Source of the DNA: Nitrosospira lacus
GTDB lineage: Bacteria; Pseudomonadota; Gammaproteobacteria; Burkholderiales; Nitrosomonadaceae
Assembly: GCF_000355765.4 (NCBI RefSeq)
Contig: NZ_CP021106.3
Location: forward strand, 2,141,137-2,205,136
Length of the DNA stretch: 64,000 nucleotides
Direction: 5' to 3'
This document shows, one piece after another, positions 45,251-54,612 of the stretch. The notes beneath the pieces were generated by a model. The model worked only from the letters and a program-made list of their open reading frames with translations, was not told the origin of the DNA and searched no databases. A program made the position numbers and the translations under genes. Position 1 is the stretch's first letter; every line of letters begins with the position of its first letter.

Positions 45251-45925
45251 ATGGTCAGTCAGATTATTCCTAGAGAACGACTCGCCGCCTATGAGCGCTG
45301 GGAGATGGGTGCCTTCGAAAAAACTGCTGCGTCCGCCATGGCATCGGCCGCGTGTATCAAGATCGAGGAGCCGGAACAGCAGACAGCGGTCATTCTGCCC
45401 ACCGTCGAGCAGATCGAGCGGATACATCAGGAAGCGCACCAGGATGGCTACGCGGCGGGGTACAAGACAGGTCACGAGGCGGGTTATGAAGCCGGGCGCC
45501 AGCAGGCGACGATGGAAGCTGAACGATTGCAGCATCTCCTCAGCGGTTTCCAGCGGGCATTGAGTGACGCTGATCAGGCTATTGGCAACGACCTGCTTGC
45601 CCTGGCGCTCGATCTTGCCAAGCAAATGGTGCGCGAGGCCCTCAAGGTAAAACCGGAACTCGTGTTAGCAGTGGTGCGCGAAACCATGCACCATGAGTCC
45701 GCATTCAATCAGCCGCCACAGTTGCACCTGCACCCGGAAGACGCCGCTCTGGTACACGAACACCTGAAACACGAACTCAACGACTGCACGGTTCGCGTCG
45801 ATACCCACTTGGAACGTGGCGATTGCAGGGTTAGGACGGGCCACGGCCAGGTGGATGCCACCCTTGCCACCCGGTGGCGGCGTATCGCGCAAGCACTGGG
45901 GCAGAACAGCAGCTGGCTGGAATAA
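45251..45925 (+). CDS. fliH: Flagellar export ATPase regulator FliH
   Basis: 224 residues. FliH holds the FliI ATPase at the C ring. The central repeat of GxxxG/A type (HQDGYAAGYKTGHEAGYEAG) is characteristic, followed by the V-ATPase E-like helical domain (LALALDLAKQMVREALKVKP). It lies 104 bases after fliG and 12 bases before fliI. Confidence 0.93.
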   Translation: MVSQIIPRERLAAYERWEMGAFEKTAASAMASAACIKIEEPEQQTAVILPTVEQIERIHQEAHQDGYAAGYKTGHEAGYEAGRQQATMEAERLQHLLSGFQRALSDADQAIGNDLLALALDLAKQMVREALKVKPELVLAVVRETMHHESAFNQPPQLHLHPEDAALVHEHLKHELNDCTVRVDTHLERGDCRVRTGHGQVDATLATRWRRIAQALGQNSSWLE

Positions 45926-45937
45926 CCCTGAACCCCC

Positions 45938-47386
45938 ATGAATGGCATAATGACACAAGCTCCCGCCGCCTATAACCCGATGGACACCCACGCCAGCCAA
46001 TGGCACGGCTTTCTCAGTCGCTGCGGTGATGTAGCCGCCAGCACGGAACCCTTTCAGCGCTCAGGCAGCCTCACTCGCGTCACCGGGCTGGTAATGGAAG
46101 CAGTGGGACTCAAGCTCGCGGTAGGCAGCGGATGCACGGTGCTGATGCCCAATGGCAACAGGGTGGAAGCGGAAGTAGTGGGTTTCCACGGGGACCGGCT
46201 TTACCTGATGCCAACCCAGGACATATTCGGCCTCACTCCTGGCGCCCAGGTCATTCCATGGGAAAACACCACGAATCCCCCGACATTGGCCGGCGTTGCC
46301 AGCCATCCACGCCGCCGCGCATCTGACCGGGTCAGGCACTTCCCGGTAGGCGAAGGGCTGCTGGGGCGAGTGCTCGACGGTGCGGGGCGTCCGCTGGATG
46401 GACTCGGGCCGCTAACGGCGGAGCGCGCCGCGCCGCTCGTCAACCAGTCATTCAATCCGCTTGACCGGGAACCCATCAATCAAATACTGGATGTCGGGGT
46501 GCGTGCCATCAATGCATTGCTCACCGTGGGGCGCGGTCAACGCATGGGCCTGTTTGCGGGTTCCGGAGTGGGCAAGAGCGTCCTGCTTGGCATGATGGCA
46601 CGCTATACCAGCGCCGATGTAATCGTGGTCGGATTGATCGGGGAGCGGGGGCGAGAGGTCAAGGAATTCATTGAACAAATCTTGGGGCCGGAAGGACTGG
46701 CACGCTCGGTGGTGGTTGCCGCGCCCGCCGATACCTGGCCCTTGATGCGGTTACAGGGCGCATCCTACGCCACATCCATCGCCGAATATTTTCGCGACCA
46801 GGGCAAGAACGTGCTGCTGATCATGGATTCACTCACACGCTACGCCATGGCACAGCGAGAGATTGCATTGGCGATCGGGGAGCCTCCCGCCACGAAGGGG
46901 TACCCGCCTTCCGTCTTCGCCAAACTGCCGCAACTGGTGGAGCGGGCTGGAAACGGTATCAAAGGCGGCGGCTCCATCACCGCTTTCTATACCGTATTGA
47001 CCGAAGGAGACGATCAGCAGGATCCCATCGCCGATTCGGCCCGTGCAATTCTCGACGGGCACATTGTCTTGTCGCGCCAGCTTGCGGAAGGCGGACACTA
47101 CCCGGCTATCGACATCGAGGCTTCGATCAGCCGTGCCATGTCGAGCCTGATTACACCAGAATACTTCGAGCAGGTGCGCGGTTTCAAGCAACTCTACTCA
47201 CGTTATCAGCGTTCACGCGATCTGATCAGTGTCGGGGCTTACGCGCCTGGCAGCGATCCATTGCTGGACCGGGCGATCGTGTTGCATCCCCGGCTGGAAG
47301 CGTTCCTTCAGCAGGGAATGTTCGAATGTGCCGGTCATGCGGACAGTGCCGCGAAATTGGGAGCAATGCTGGCTCCGCAAAATTGA
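45938..47386 (+). CDS. fliI: Flagellar type III export ATPase FliI
   Basis: 482 residues. FliI hydrolyses ATP to help load export substrates. Walker [18 protein letters not shown] is near residues 204-220, with [17 protein letters not shown] and [20 protein letters not shown] following, as in F1-beta type ATPases. An ATG four codons later (45950) is an alternative start. It is flanked by FliH and FliJ, its usual partners. Confidence 0.96.
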   Translation: MNGIMTQAPAAYNPMDTHASQWHGFLSRCGDVAASTEPFQRSGSLTRVTGLVMEAVGLKLAVGSGCTVLMPNGNRVEAEVVGFHGDRLYLMPTQDIFGLTPGAQVIPWENTTNPPTLAGVASHPRRRASDRVRHFPVGEGLLGRVLDGAGRPLDGLGPLTAERAAPLVNQSFNPLDREPINQILDVGVRAINALLTVGRGQRMGLFAGSGVGKSVLLGMMARYTSADVIVVGLIGERGREVKEFIEQILGPEGLARSVVVAAPADTWPLMRLQGASYATSIAEYFRDQGKNVLLIMDSLTRYAMAQREIALAIGEPPATKGYPPSVFAKLPQLVERAGNGIKGGGSITAFYTVLTEGDDQQDPIADSARAILDGHIVLSRQLAEGGHYPAIDIEASISRAMSSLITPEYFEQVRGFKQLYSRYQRSRDLISVGAYAPGSDPLLDRAIVLHPRLEAFLQQGMFECAGHADSAAKLGAMLAPQN

Positions 47387-47445
47387 TTGATTCTATTTAA
47401 ATTCTAATAGAACCCCTAATAGAACCCATGGAGATCTGACTGAAA

Positions 47446-47895
47446 ATGGCGAAACAGTCCGCTTTGGATACCCTGCTCGAGCTTGCTCAGACGCGCACTG
47501 ACGACGCAGCGAAACGGCTGGGCGTGCTAAACGCGCAAGGTATCGACATGGAAGCCAAGCTTGCCCTGCTGGTGCAATATTGGCAGGAATACTCTTCTCG
47601 CTTCCAGGCATCGATGCAGCAGGGGATAACGGCATCCGACTGGCGCAATTACCAGGAATTTCTCGACAAACTGGATGCTGCCATCGTGCAGCAACGCGGG
47701 CTTTTGGCTGCCACGCGGCAACGGGTCGAAGCCGGCCGGGTTGACTGGCAGACGGCGAGACGCACCCTTAAATCCTATCATACCCTGGCGCAGCGGCAGA
47801 TGAGAGTGGAATTAATGCATCTGGCAAGGCATGAACAAAAAGAAACCGACGAGCGCGCGGTGAATGCCGCCGCCCACCCGAAAGAATCGTACTAA
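47446..47895 (+). CDS. fliJ: Flagellar export protein FliJ
   Basis: 149 residues forming a long coiled coil (LDTLLELAQTRTDDAAKRLG; LDAAIVQQRGLLAATRQRVE; LAQRQMRVELMHLARHEQKE). FliJ is the stalk-like subunit that turns the FliI ring and contacts FlhA. Low sequence conservation is normal; size, coiled coil and position between fliI and fliK support the name. Confidence 0.9.
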   Translation: MAKQSALDTLLELAQTRTDDAAKRLGVLNAQGIDMEAKLALLVQYWQEYSSRFQASMQQGITASDWRNYQEFLDKLDAAIVQQRGLLAATRQRVEAGRVDWQTARRTLKSYHTLAQRQMRVELMHLARHEQKETDERAVNAAAHPKESY

Positions 47896-47933
47896 GCGTA
47901 AAACAACCACCCCCTCACAACCGGGAATATGCA

Positions 47934-49394
47934 ATGCTAACCTCAACCATGCTACAGAATTCACCCAACAATATACCGCCTTCCGCAATCAGGAATACTG
48001 CCTGTGCCGCTAATGCAGACGAGGATGCACCGACCACCCGCTTCGGCAAGGCACTGGAGCAGGAAATGAACGCTATGGGCGATATGCCTGCAACCCATCC
48101 AGCAAATCCGAATGCAAAGGCCGACGATATTGCCGAGAGTACGGTTACGGTTGCCCCCGATTTGAGAAATATGACGGATGCCCAGGATTCCAAGGAAGTG
48201 GAGGGCTTGCAAGATTTTAAGGATTTGAAGGATTTGGAGGATGCAAAGAACATGAAGGACAGGAAGAATATGAAGGATGTGAAGGGCTGGGGCGTCAACA
48301 GTCCTGAAAGGCAGGAACCAAGGGAAACGAGGATCGATACTACCGCCGCCTCTCCCCAATTGATGGATCTCGCCGGTATCCTGCACGGGCTGATTGCCGC
48401 CTACCGGCCTGAAGGCAGAACCGGCGCTCAAGCCAATACCGCAACCGATGCTGCTCATTCCTTAGCTGATATATCGATGGATCCGGCAACCGCCACCGAA
48501 CAGCAGGGCGGTCTCGGAGTCATGCAGCCCGTCACCGCGCATCCCGGTGGCGATGGAAAAATCGGGATGCCTGCCGTAGCGGCAATCACGGATACCAGCA
48601 TTCCAATGTCCAGGAGCCCCGGCATGCTGGCTGCTGTATTGGCCCCATCGCCAAGAGCGAAACACGCCATCGATAGCCAGGATATCCAGAGCGGGGCGGC
48701 AATCAAGCTGGACCCGGACCGCACGCCGAGCGAGCCGCAACCAATCGAGTCTGGTGTGTGGACCCCCAATCAGCCTATCAATATTGGCGGGCCTGGAAAA
48801 TCGTTGCCGGAGCCCGCACCCAACGCTTTCAGGGATTTTCCCATGACGGATCTCCTCGCTGCGGGATTACCCAATACACCGGTGCCGCTTGCTGCCATTC
48901 CGGCTGAGCGCGGCATTGCACCAGCCGCAGGCACGTTTGCCCACACTGCGCCCGGACTGGAGCCTCGTATCGGCGCGACCGGTTGGGACAACGCCTTGGG
49001 ACAGAAAGTCCTGTGGATGGTTTCCAATCAACAGCAGGTGGCGGAGTTGAATCTTAATCCGCCCGATCTGGGTCCCTTGCAGGTGGTTCTGTCCATCACC
49101 AACGATCAGGCCAGCGCGACATTTGTTTCGCAGCATGCCGATGTACGGCAAGCGCTGGAAGCCGCGCTGCCGCGCCTCAAGGAAATGATGGCGGACAGCG
49201 GAATCAGCCTGGGCGAGACCACTGTCAGTGCCGATTCCTCACAACGGCAGGGGGAATTCGAGCAGCAGGATCGTTCTCCCACGCGCAACGGAGGAAACAA
49301 GGAAACAATGGCGGTGCCAAATATTAAAAGCGCTGATATCGGCATGGGCCGTATTCATGCCGCTGGAAACCGGTTGGTGGATACGTTTGCCTAG
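47934..49394 (+). CDS. fliK: Flagellar hook-length control protein FliK
   Basis: 486 residues. FliK measures the hook and switches FlhB specificity. The C-terminal domain (about 350-450) is diagnostic: VAELNLNPPDLGPLQVVLSI and VRQALEAALPRLKEMMADSG. The long N-terminal ruler is low in conservation. It contains a K/D-rich micro-repeat at about residues 92-118 (FKDLKDLEDAKNMKDRKN), coded by near-repeats of AAGGAT-type units at 48210-48284, which could change ruler length by slippage. Confidence 0.92.
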   Translation: MLTSTMLQNSPNNIPPSAIRNTACAANADEDAPTTRFGKALEQEMNAMGDMPATHPANPNAKADDIAESTVTVAPDLRNMTDAQDSKEVEGLQDFKDLKDLEDAKNMKDRKNMKDVKGWGVNSPERQEPRETRIDTTAASPQLMDLAGILHGLIAAYRPEGRTGAQANTATDAAHSLADISMDPATATEQQGGLGVMQPVTAHPGGDGKIGMPAVAAITDTSIPMSRSPGMLAAVLAPSPRAKHAIDSQDIQSGAAIKLDPDRTPSEPQPIESGVWTPNQPINIGGPGKSLPEPAPNAFRDFPMTDLLAAGLPNTPVPLAAIPAERGIAPAAGTFAHTAPGLEPRIGATGWDNALGQKVLWMVSNQQQVAELNLNPPDLGPLQVVLSITNDQASATFVSQHADVRQALEAALPRLKEMMADSGISLGETTVSADSSQRQGEFEQQDRSPTRNGGNKETMAVPNIKSADIGMGRIHAAGNRLVDTFA

Positions 49395-49482
49395 CAGCCT
49401 GCCGGACTTAATGAAAACGGGTGTCGAGAACCGAGCCGGCCGCCATTCTGCCTTTTTTTTTATGAATTGCATAAATCCCCTC

Positions 49483-49509
49483 TAAAGAAAGTGCCGGCGC
49501 GGCCGTTAT
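49483..49509 (+). promoter_or_regulatory. Sigma-28 (FliA) promoter candidate of the MHYT-GGDEF-EAL gene
   Basis: TAAAGAAA (49483-49490), 11 bases, GCCGTTAT (49502-49509). The -35 core TAAAG and the spacing match the motAB promoter, and the -10 differs from the flgM/flgK/flagellin form at one base. The ATG of the MHYT gene follows 39 bases later, a normal leader length. Confidence 0.7.
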
Positions 49510-49548
49510 CAAGTTATTGCTAGTAAAAACCATGTTATCGGGATCGGC

Positions 49549-51651
49549 ATGCACGGCACCTATGATTACTGGCTGGTCGCACTATCGCTCATTGTGGCCA
49601 TGCTTGCCTCTTATACCGCGCTCGACCTGTCAAGCCACATTTCCGTATTGACGCGCCCCAGGTTTCGCCATGCATGGCTCGCCGGCGGTGCGGCGGCGAT
49701 GGGTATCGGCATCTGGTCGATGCATTTCATCGGGATGCTCGCCTTTTCGCTGCCCATTCCGCGCGGTTACGATTTGGCGACTATCGGCTACTCGCTCGTA
49801 ATCGCGATACTGATCTTCTATTTCGTGCTGTATATCGCCACGCAAACGAAACCGACATCGCTGCACCTCATTACAGGCGGCACCCTTATGGGCCTGGGAA
49901 TCTCCGGCATGCATTACACCGGCATGGCCGCCATGCAGATGCAACCGGGCATTCACCATGATCCGACTCTGTTTGCCACTTCGATTGTCATTGCCATCGC
50001 CGCGTCCAATGCCGCACTGTGGATTGCGCATACGCTACGTGATGCGGATCAGACTCACTTGATCGCCAAACGCATCGGTGCCGCTTTCCTGATGGGCGCC
50101 GCGATTACCGGCATGCACTATACCGGGATGGCCGCCGCCCATTTCTCCCCGGATTCGGTGAGCGGCGTAGCCAATGGCATCGATTTGCAACGGTTCGACA
50201 CCACAATCATTCTGCTCACATTCGCGCTCCTGATTGTGACGCTCGTATTGTCGCGCTTCGATGCGAGGACAAATTTACTTGCCGGCTCAGTATCCCGGCT
50301 CAATGGTCAGATCGTCCGCCTGGCGACATTGGATACGCTGACGGGGCTGCCGAATCGCTGGACGTTCATGGAGCGGATGGAACACGCGATTCACGCATCC
50401 AGGCACCACCAGAATATGTTTGCCATCCTGTTCATGGATCTTGATGGGTTCAAGATTATCAATGACTCACTTGGGCACTCAGCCGGGGATGAAATCCTGA
50501 AAGCCTTCGCACAAAGGTTACTGCATTGCGTGCGTGGTGGCGACACGGTTGCCCGGCTGGGCGGGGATGAATTCGTGGTGTTGGTCGAAAACCTTGCGTC
50601 GCCGGACGAGGCCGCGAAAATGGCGGAAAGTGTACTCAGTCGCATGCGCCAAGGCCAATGGTCGGATAGCCAGCCTCTGCAGGTAATGCCAAGCATCGGT
50701 ATTTCCCTGTTCCCGCAAGATGGCGATACTGCGGAAGTATTGCTGAAGAATGCAGATGCTGCGATGTACGAAGCAAAACGTGGCGGGCGCAGCACATACC
50801 GCTTCTTTGAGGCAAGCATGAATGAGGCGGCTACCCGCACGTTAAAGATTCAACATGCCTTGCATGAAGCACTTGGAGCCGACTATTTTTCTCTGTATTT
50901 CCAGCCAAAATTCCGCGGCGGCAATGGCGAGCTGACCGGTGCCGAGGCACTGCTCCGCCTGCGCCATCCGGAGCTCGGGCTCTTGCCGCCAATGGAGTTC
51001 ATCCCGATCGCTGAACGCTCCGGCCAGATTGTCCAGATAGGCTATTGGGTCGTGCGCGAAACATGCCGGCAGATACGTCGCTGGAAGGAAAGTGGGCTGC
51101 CGGCGATCAAGGTGGCGATCAATTTGTCACCCCGGCAATTGGAGCAATCGGATCTCGTCGCAACTATCCTGGATATTGTCCGATCCGAACAAGTTCCATG
51201 CGAACAAATCATGTTTGAAATAACCGAGACCATCGCCATGCAGGACGCACCCAAGACAACCAACATGATCCGCGAATTCCAGGAAAACAATTTCGAAATC
51301 GCTATCGACGATTTCGGGACCGGTTATTCAAGCCTTGCCTATTTGCAACGCTTCCGCGCCAAGCAGTTGAAGATAGACCGTTTTTTTACCAATGGCCTGG
51401 ATGAATATGATCGCGAAGGCAGCGCCATCGTCTCCGCGATTATTAAGCTTGCGCACTCCCTCGAGATGGAAGTAGTGGCCGAGGGCGTCGAAACTGCTTC
51501 GCAACTTGCAAAATTGAAGAGCATGATGTGTGACCAGATGCAAGGGTTCCTGCTCGGAAAGCCTTTGACAGTGGAAGAATTCAGCACACTGTTGCATGGG
51601 CAGAAGGGTGGAAACGTGATTATGTTGGAAAAGTATAGGGCAAGCGCATAG
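49549..51651 (+). CDS. MHYT-sensor GGDEF-EAL protein, cyclic-di-GMP turnover
   Basis: 700 residues. The N-terminal third has about seven membrane helices with three MHYT-type motifs (MHFIGML, MHYTGMA, MHYTGMA), a domain proposed to bind copper and sense gases such as O2, CO or NO. The GGDEF domain has an intact ARLGGDEFVVLVE near residue 337; the EAL domain has GAEALLRLRHPELGLLPP near 465 and IAIDDFGTGYSSLAYLQRF. Both motifs look catalytic, so it may make or break cyclic-di-GMP. It sits between fliK and fliL behind a FliA-type promoter, implying co-regulation with late flagellar genes. Confidence 0.93.
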   Translation: MHGTYDYWLVALSLIVAMLASYTALDLSSHISVLTRPRFRHAWLAGGAAAMGIGIWSMHFIGMLAFSLPIPRGYDLATIGYSLVIAILIFYFVLYIATQTKPTSLHLITGGTLMGLGISGMHYTGMAAMQMQPGIHHDPTLFATSIVIAIAASNAALWIAHTLRDADQTHLIAKRIGAAFLMGAAITGMHYTGMAAAHFSPDSVSGVANGIDLQRFDTTIILLTFALLIVTLVLSRFDARTNLLAGSVSRLNGQIVRLATLDTLTGLPNRWTFMERMEHAIHASRHHQNMFAILFMDLDGFKIINDSLGHSAGDEILKAFAQRLLHCVRGGDTVARLGGDEFVVLVENLASPDEAAKMAESVLSRMRQGQWSDSQPLQVMPSIGISLFPQDGDTAEVLLKNADAAMYEAKRGGRSTYRFFEASMNEAATRTLKIQHALHEALGADYFSLYFQPKFRGGNGELTGAEALLRLRHPELGLLPPMEFIPIAERSGQIVQIGYWVVRETCRQIRRWKESGLPAIKVAINLSPRQLEQSDLVATILDIVRSEQVPCEQIMFEITETIAMQDAPKTTNMIREFQENNFEIAIDDFGTGYSSLAYLQRFRAKQLKIDRFFTNGLDEYDREGSAIVSAIIKLAHSLEMEVVAEGVETASQLAKLKSMMCDQMQGFLLGKPLTVEEFSTLLHGQKGGNVIMLEKYRASA

Positions 51652-51676
51652 TAACCGATCTTGACCGGGGCGCGGA

Positions 51677-51937
51677 TTACGCCGGCGGCGTTGGGTTGGG
51701 TCGACTGCAACAATCAGATTGTCCATTCACAAGTTTTTTGCGTCGACAACCCGTATACACAGGGTCCTTCAATATCGTCAAGATCTGTCTGATTCGTTGC
51801 CTTTCTGCTTCGTTCTTCAAATCCGGCAGGTCCCTGTCCCGGCGCCCCATGCGCCGAAATTCCAGTTCTTGCTGCATGAATGATGCTCCCGCATCAAATT
51901 CCGAGATAACACCTTTTTCCCCCTCTGTTTTCGGCAT
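51677..51937 (-). CDS. Small hypothetical gene on the minus strand between the MHYT gene and fliL
   Basis: 86 residues, charged and helical in the middle (MQQELEFRRMGRRDRDLPDL; KNEAERQRIRQILTILKDPV). No family recognised. An AGGCGG precedes the ATG, and GGGAG precedes an internal ATG at 51877, so a shorter product is possible. It is the only sizeable frame in a 340-base gap and opposes the flanking flagellar genes. Confidence 0.3.
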   Translation of the reverse strand: MPKTEGEKGVISEFDAGASFMQQELEFRRMGRRDRDLPDLKNEAERQRIRQILTILKDPVYTGCRRKKLVNGQSDCCSRPNPTPPA

Positions 51938-51994
51938 TATCCGCCTGCGGCTGGCTTGATAATTCGTATCACACTATGCAACGGGAGCAAAATC

Positions 51995-52495
51995 ATGGCA
52001 AGCAAGGCCAATACACAGGGCAGGGAAGACAAGGGAGCCAGAATCGAAAAAAAATCCGGAGGTAAAAAACTGGCGCTGGTTGTCGCTTCAGGGATACTCC
52101 TGCTCGGAGCCGGAGGCGGGGGCGCAGCCTGGTATATGAGCCGGGTTCACGATGGAGCACAGTCCCAGACAAGGCACGCGTCGCCGGTTTTTGTGTACCT
52201 GGAAACATTCACGGTCAACCTGCAGTCCGAGCACGGTGATCAGCATCTTCAAACCAATCTGACCCTGAAGATGGAAGACTCCTCGGCAGCTGACTTGATC
52301 AAACTTCACATGCCGGAGGTACGTAATCGCATCCTGCTGCTGCTTTCCGGCAAGGCCGCATCACAAATCAGCGGCATCGAGGGAAAAAAGAAACTCGCTT
52401 CTGAACTGCTTGCGGAAATAAAACAGTCCCCCGGCGAGAACAGCCTTGGACATGCCGTTCAAAGCGTTCTTTTTACTTCATTCGTCATTCAATAA
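51995..52495 (+). CDS. fliL: Flagellar basal body-associated protein FliL
   Basis: 166 residues from ATG 51995, preceded by GGGAG. One membrane helix (LALVVASGILLLGAGGGGAA, about 28-47) leads to a periplasmic domain (VFVYLETFTVNLQ; VRNRILLLLSGKAASQI; HAVQSVLFTSFVIQ) related to stomatin-like stator-binding domains. FliL supports stator function under load. It starts the fliLMNOPQR block. Confidence 0.93.
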   Translation: MASKANTQGREDKGARIEKKSGGKKLALVVASGILLLGAGGGGAAWYMSRVHDGAQSQTRHASPVFVYLETFTVNLQSEHGDQHLQTNLTLKMEDSSAADLIKLHMPEVRNRILLLLSGKAASQISGIEGKKKLASELLAEIKQSPGENSLGHAVQSVLFTSFVIQ

Positions 52496-52499
52496 TCAT

Positions 52500-52619
52500 T
52501 GAACCCGAGTCCGGTGGCTACGTTCATTTTTCAGGTTAATACCATGATCCACATAGATTGCTTGCCAGATCTGACCATCAGTTTCCCGGTGAGCCCACTA
52601 TCGGGACCACTCAGGTTAA
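52500..52619 (+). repeat. Dispersed intergenic repeat, copy 3
   Basis: About 120 bases filling the fliL-fliM gap. It opens TGAACCCGAGTCCGGTGGC, continues GTTCATTTTTCAGGTTAAT and ACCATGATCCACATAGATT, and closes CTATCGGGACCACTCAGGTT; each piece aligns with copies 1, 2 and 4. The closing CAGGTT provides the likely ribosome site of fliM (ATG 52627). Confidence 0.7.
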
Positions 52620-52626
52620 CCCTATC

Positions 52627-53601
52627 ATGAGCAACGATTTTCTTTCGAAGGAAGAAGTAGAGGCTTTGCTCAAGGGCGTTATTGGCGGCGAAGGAATCGA
52701 CGGGGCCAAGCCGGCCTCCGGCTTCCGCCCCTACAATCTGGCGACCCAAGAGCGTATTGTGCGTGGGCGCATGCCCACGCTTGAGATCATCAATGAGCGT
52801 TTTGCACGGCTTTTGCGACTTGGATTGTTCAATTTTCTGCGCCGCAGCGCAAACGTTACGGTCGGTCCGGTACGGGCAATCAAATTCAGCGAGTTCGTAC
52901 GCCACCTGGTGGCGCCGAGCAATCTGAATCTGGTGCACGTCAAGCCACTGCGTGGCACATCACTGTTCGTATTCGACCCCACGCTCGTATTTCTGGTGGT
53001 GGACAACCTCTTCGGCGGCGATGGCCGCTTTCACCCGAGTTCAGAGGGCCGCGATTTCACGCAAACCGAGCAGCGCATTATTCAACGCTTGCTTAACCTG
53101 GTGTTCGACAGCTACGGCAAGTCGTGGCAACCGGTCTATCCAATCGAGTTTGAATATGTACGGGCGGAAACAAACACCCAGTTCGCGAATGTGGCTACCC
53201 CCAATGAGGTGGTCGTAGCCACTACTTTTGAGGTCAGCATCGGTTCCGCGGTGGGAGAAATGCACATATGCATGCCGTACTCCATTCTCGAACCGATCCG
53301 GGACTTGCTATCCAGCAGTATGCAGGGGGAGTCGCTGGAGGTGGATAAACGCTGGGTAGGCCGGTTGTCAAAGCAGGTGCAGTCGGCCGAGGTAACAATG
53401 CTGGTGGACCTAGCGCATGTGCAAGTCACGCTTGACCAGATACTCAATATGCAAGTAGGCGATGTCATTCCGCTGAATATTCCCGAGCTTGTTACCGCCA
53501 GCGTGGATGGTGTACCGGTAATGGAATGCCGCTATGGTATTTCCAATGGCCAGTATGCCCTGCGCATGGAAAAGATGCTTGGCCCGGCCATTAGCGAATG
53601 A
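52627..53601 (+). CDS. fliM: Flagellar motor switch protein FliM
   Basis: 324 residues from ATG 52627. FliM is the middle C-ring protein that receives phosphorylated CheY. The N-terminal CheY-binding helix is MSNDFLSKEEVEALLKGV; the central CheC-like domain includes FVFDPTLVFLVVDNLFGGDG and FVRHLVAPSNLNLVHVKPLR; the C-terminal SpoA domain covers about 250-320. Its stop codon overlaps an upstream in-frame ATG of fliN. Confidence 0.96.
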   Translation: MSNDFLSKEEVEALLKGVIGGEGIDGAKPASGFRPYNLATQERIVRGRMPTLEIINERFARLLRLGLFNFLRRSANVTVGPVRAIKFSEFVRHLVAPSNLNLVHVKPLRGTSLFVFDPTLVFLVVDNLFGGDGRFHPSSEGRDFTQTEQRIIQRLLNLVFDSYGKSWQPVYPIEFEYVRAETNTQFANVATPNEVVVATTFEVSIGSAVGEMHICMPYSILEPIRDLLSSSMQGESLEVDKRWVGRLSKQVQSAEVTMLVDLAHVQVTLDQILNMQVGDVIPLNIPELVTASVDGVPVMECRYGISNGQYALRMEKMLGPAISE

Positions 53602-53663
53602 TGTCCGCCGAACGCCGCAACCTGTCGAAACGACCCTTTACGAATAAACTCGAGGAATCGAAT

Positions 53664-54059
53664 ATGCCTGCCAATAATACCAATGCCGCCCGTATGACAG
53701 AACAGGAAGGTGCCGCGGCGCCTGCCACCTCTGAAACCAACATTGCGCCGGCACAGATTTTTGAACAATTCGCCGATACGCGCAAGGCGGAAATCCACAA
53801 TGATATCGATATGATCATGGATATACCGGTCCAGCTTACCGTGCAGTTGGGGCGCACCAAAATCGCCATCAAGAATCTATTGCAGCTGGCGCAAGGCTCG
53901 GTGGTAGAGCTGGATGGTCTGGCAGGCGAACCGATGGATGTGCTGGTCAACGGCTATCTCATCGCCCAGGGAGAAGTGGTGGTGGTCAATGAAAAATTTG
54001 GCATTCGCCTGACCGACATCATCACCCCGAGCGAGCGCATTCGTAAACTGAATCGCTGA
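53664..54059 (+). CDS. fliN: Flagellar motor switch protein FliN
   Basis: 131 residues from ATG 53664, chosen because CGAGGAAT precedes it; starts at 53598/53601 would add about 22 residues. The SpoA domain is at the C-terminus: MDIPVQLTVQLGRTKIAIKN, LAQGSVVELDGLAGEPMDVL and VNEKFGIRLTDIITPSERIR. FliN forms the base of the C ring. Confidence 0.94.
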   Translation: MPANNTNAARMTEQEGAAAPATSETNIAPAQIFEQFADTRKAEIHNDIDMIMDIPVQLTVQLGRTKIAIKNLLQLAQGSVVELDGLAGEPMDVLVNGYLIAQGEVVVVNEKFGIRLTDIITPSERIRKLNR

Positions 54060-54114
54060 ATCCGCAATTACGGATTGATGCGTGTTTGCTTATCTTGAGG
54101 AAGACCCAATCGTG

Positions 54115-54612
54115 ATGGATTCATTGTGTTGCACCGTACCTGGGCATTGCCCGGAGGATCGCCGGAAGAATTACCCGATTATGCCGGGACAATGGGCTCT
54201 CATATGGCTTTCCGGCTATTGCGCATCTCCCGCCAGCGCCGCGCCGGCGGGCACTGCTCCGGCTGCCGATAGCGGCATGCTCCAGGTGATGCTCGGTCTG
54301 GGGCTGGTACTAGCCGTGATAGCCGGTGCCGCATGGCTGCTACGGCGGTTTGGGGGTATGCCACGAGGTCCCGCCAATGCAATCAGGGTTATCGGCGGTT
54401 CGTCCGTTGGCCAGCGCGAACGGGTAATGCTGGTGGAAGTTGCCGATACCTGGCTGGTAATCGGCGTTGCCCCGGGTCATGTGACGGCCTTGCATAGTAT
54501 GCCAAAGGGGGAAAGTATTGTCATGACCGACCTCGCGGGGTGTGCGACTGGGATCGACGCACATTTTCCCGCGTGGCTCAGGCAGGTAATGGAAAAACGG
54601 AATGAAAAATAA
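54115..54612 (+). CDS. fliO: Flagellar export assembly protein FliO
   Basis: About 165 residues; ATG 54115 and the GTG just before it both follow TTGAGGAAG, while a GTG at 54082 is also in frame. One membrane helix ([20 protein letters not shown]) is followed by LLRRFG and the FliO domain ([32 protein letters not shown]). FliO helps assemble the FliPQR export pore. It overlaps fliP by 11 bases. Confidence 0.88.
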   Translation: MDSLCCTVPGHCPEDRRKNYPIMPGQWALIWLSGYCASPASAAPAGTAPAADSGMLQVMLGLGLVLAVIAGAAWLLRRFGGMPRGPANAIRVIGGSSVGQRERVMLVEVADTWLVIGVAPGHVTALHSMPKGESIVMTDLAGCATGIDAHFPAWLRQVMEKRNEK

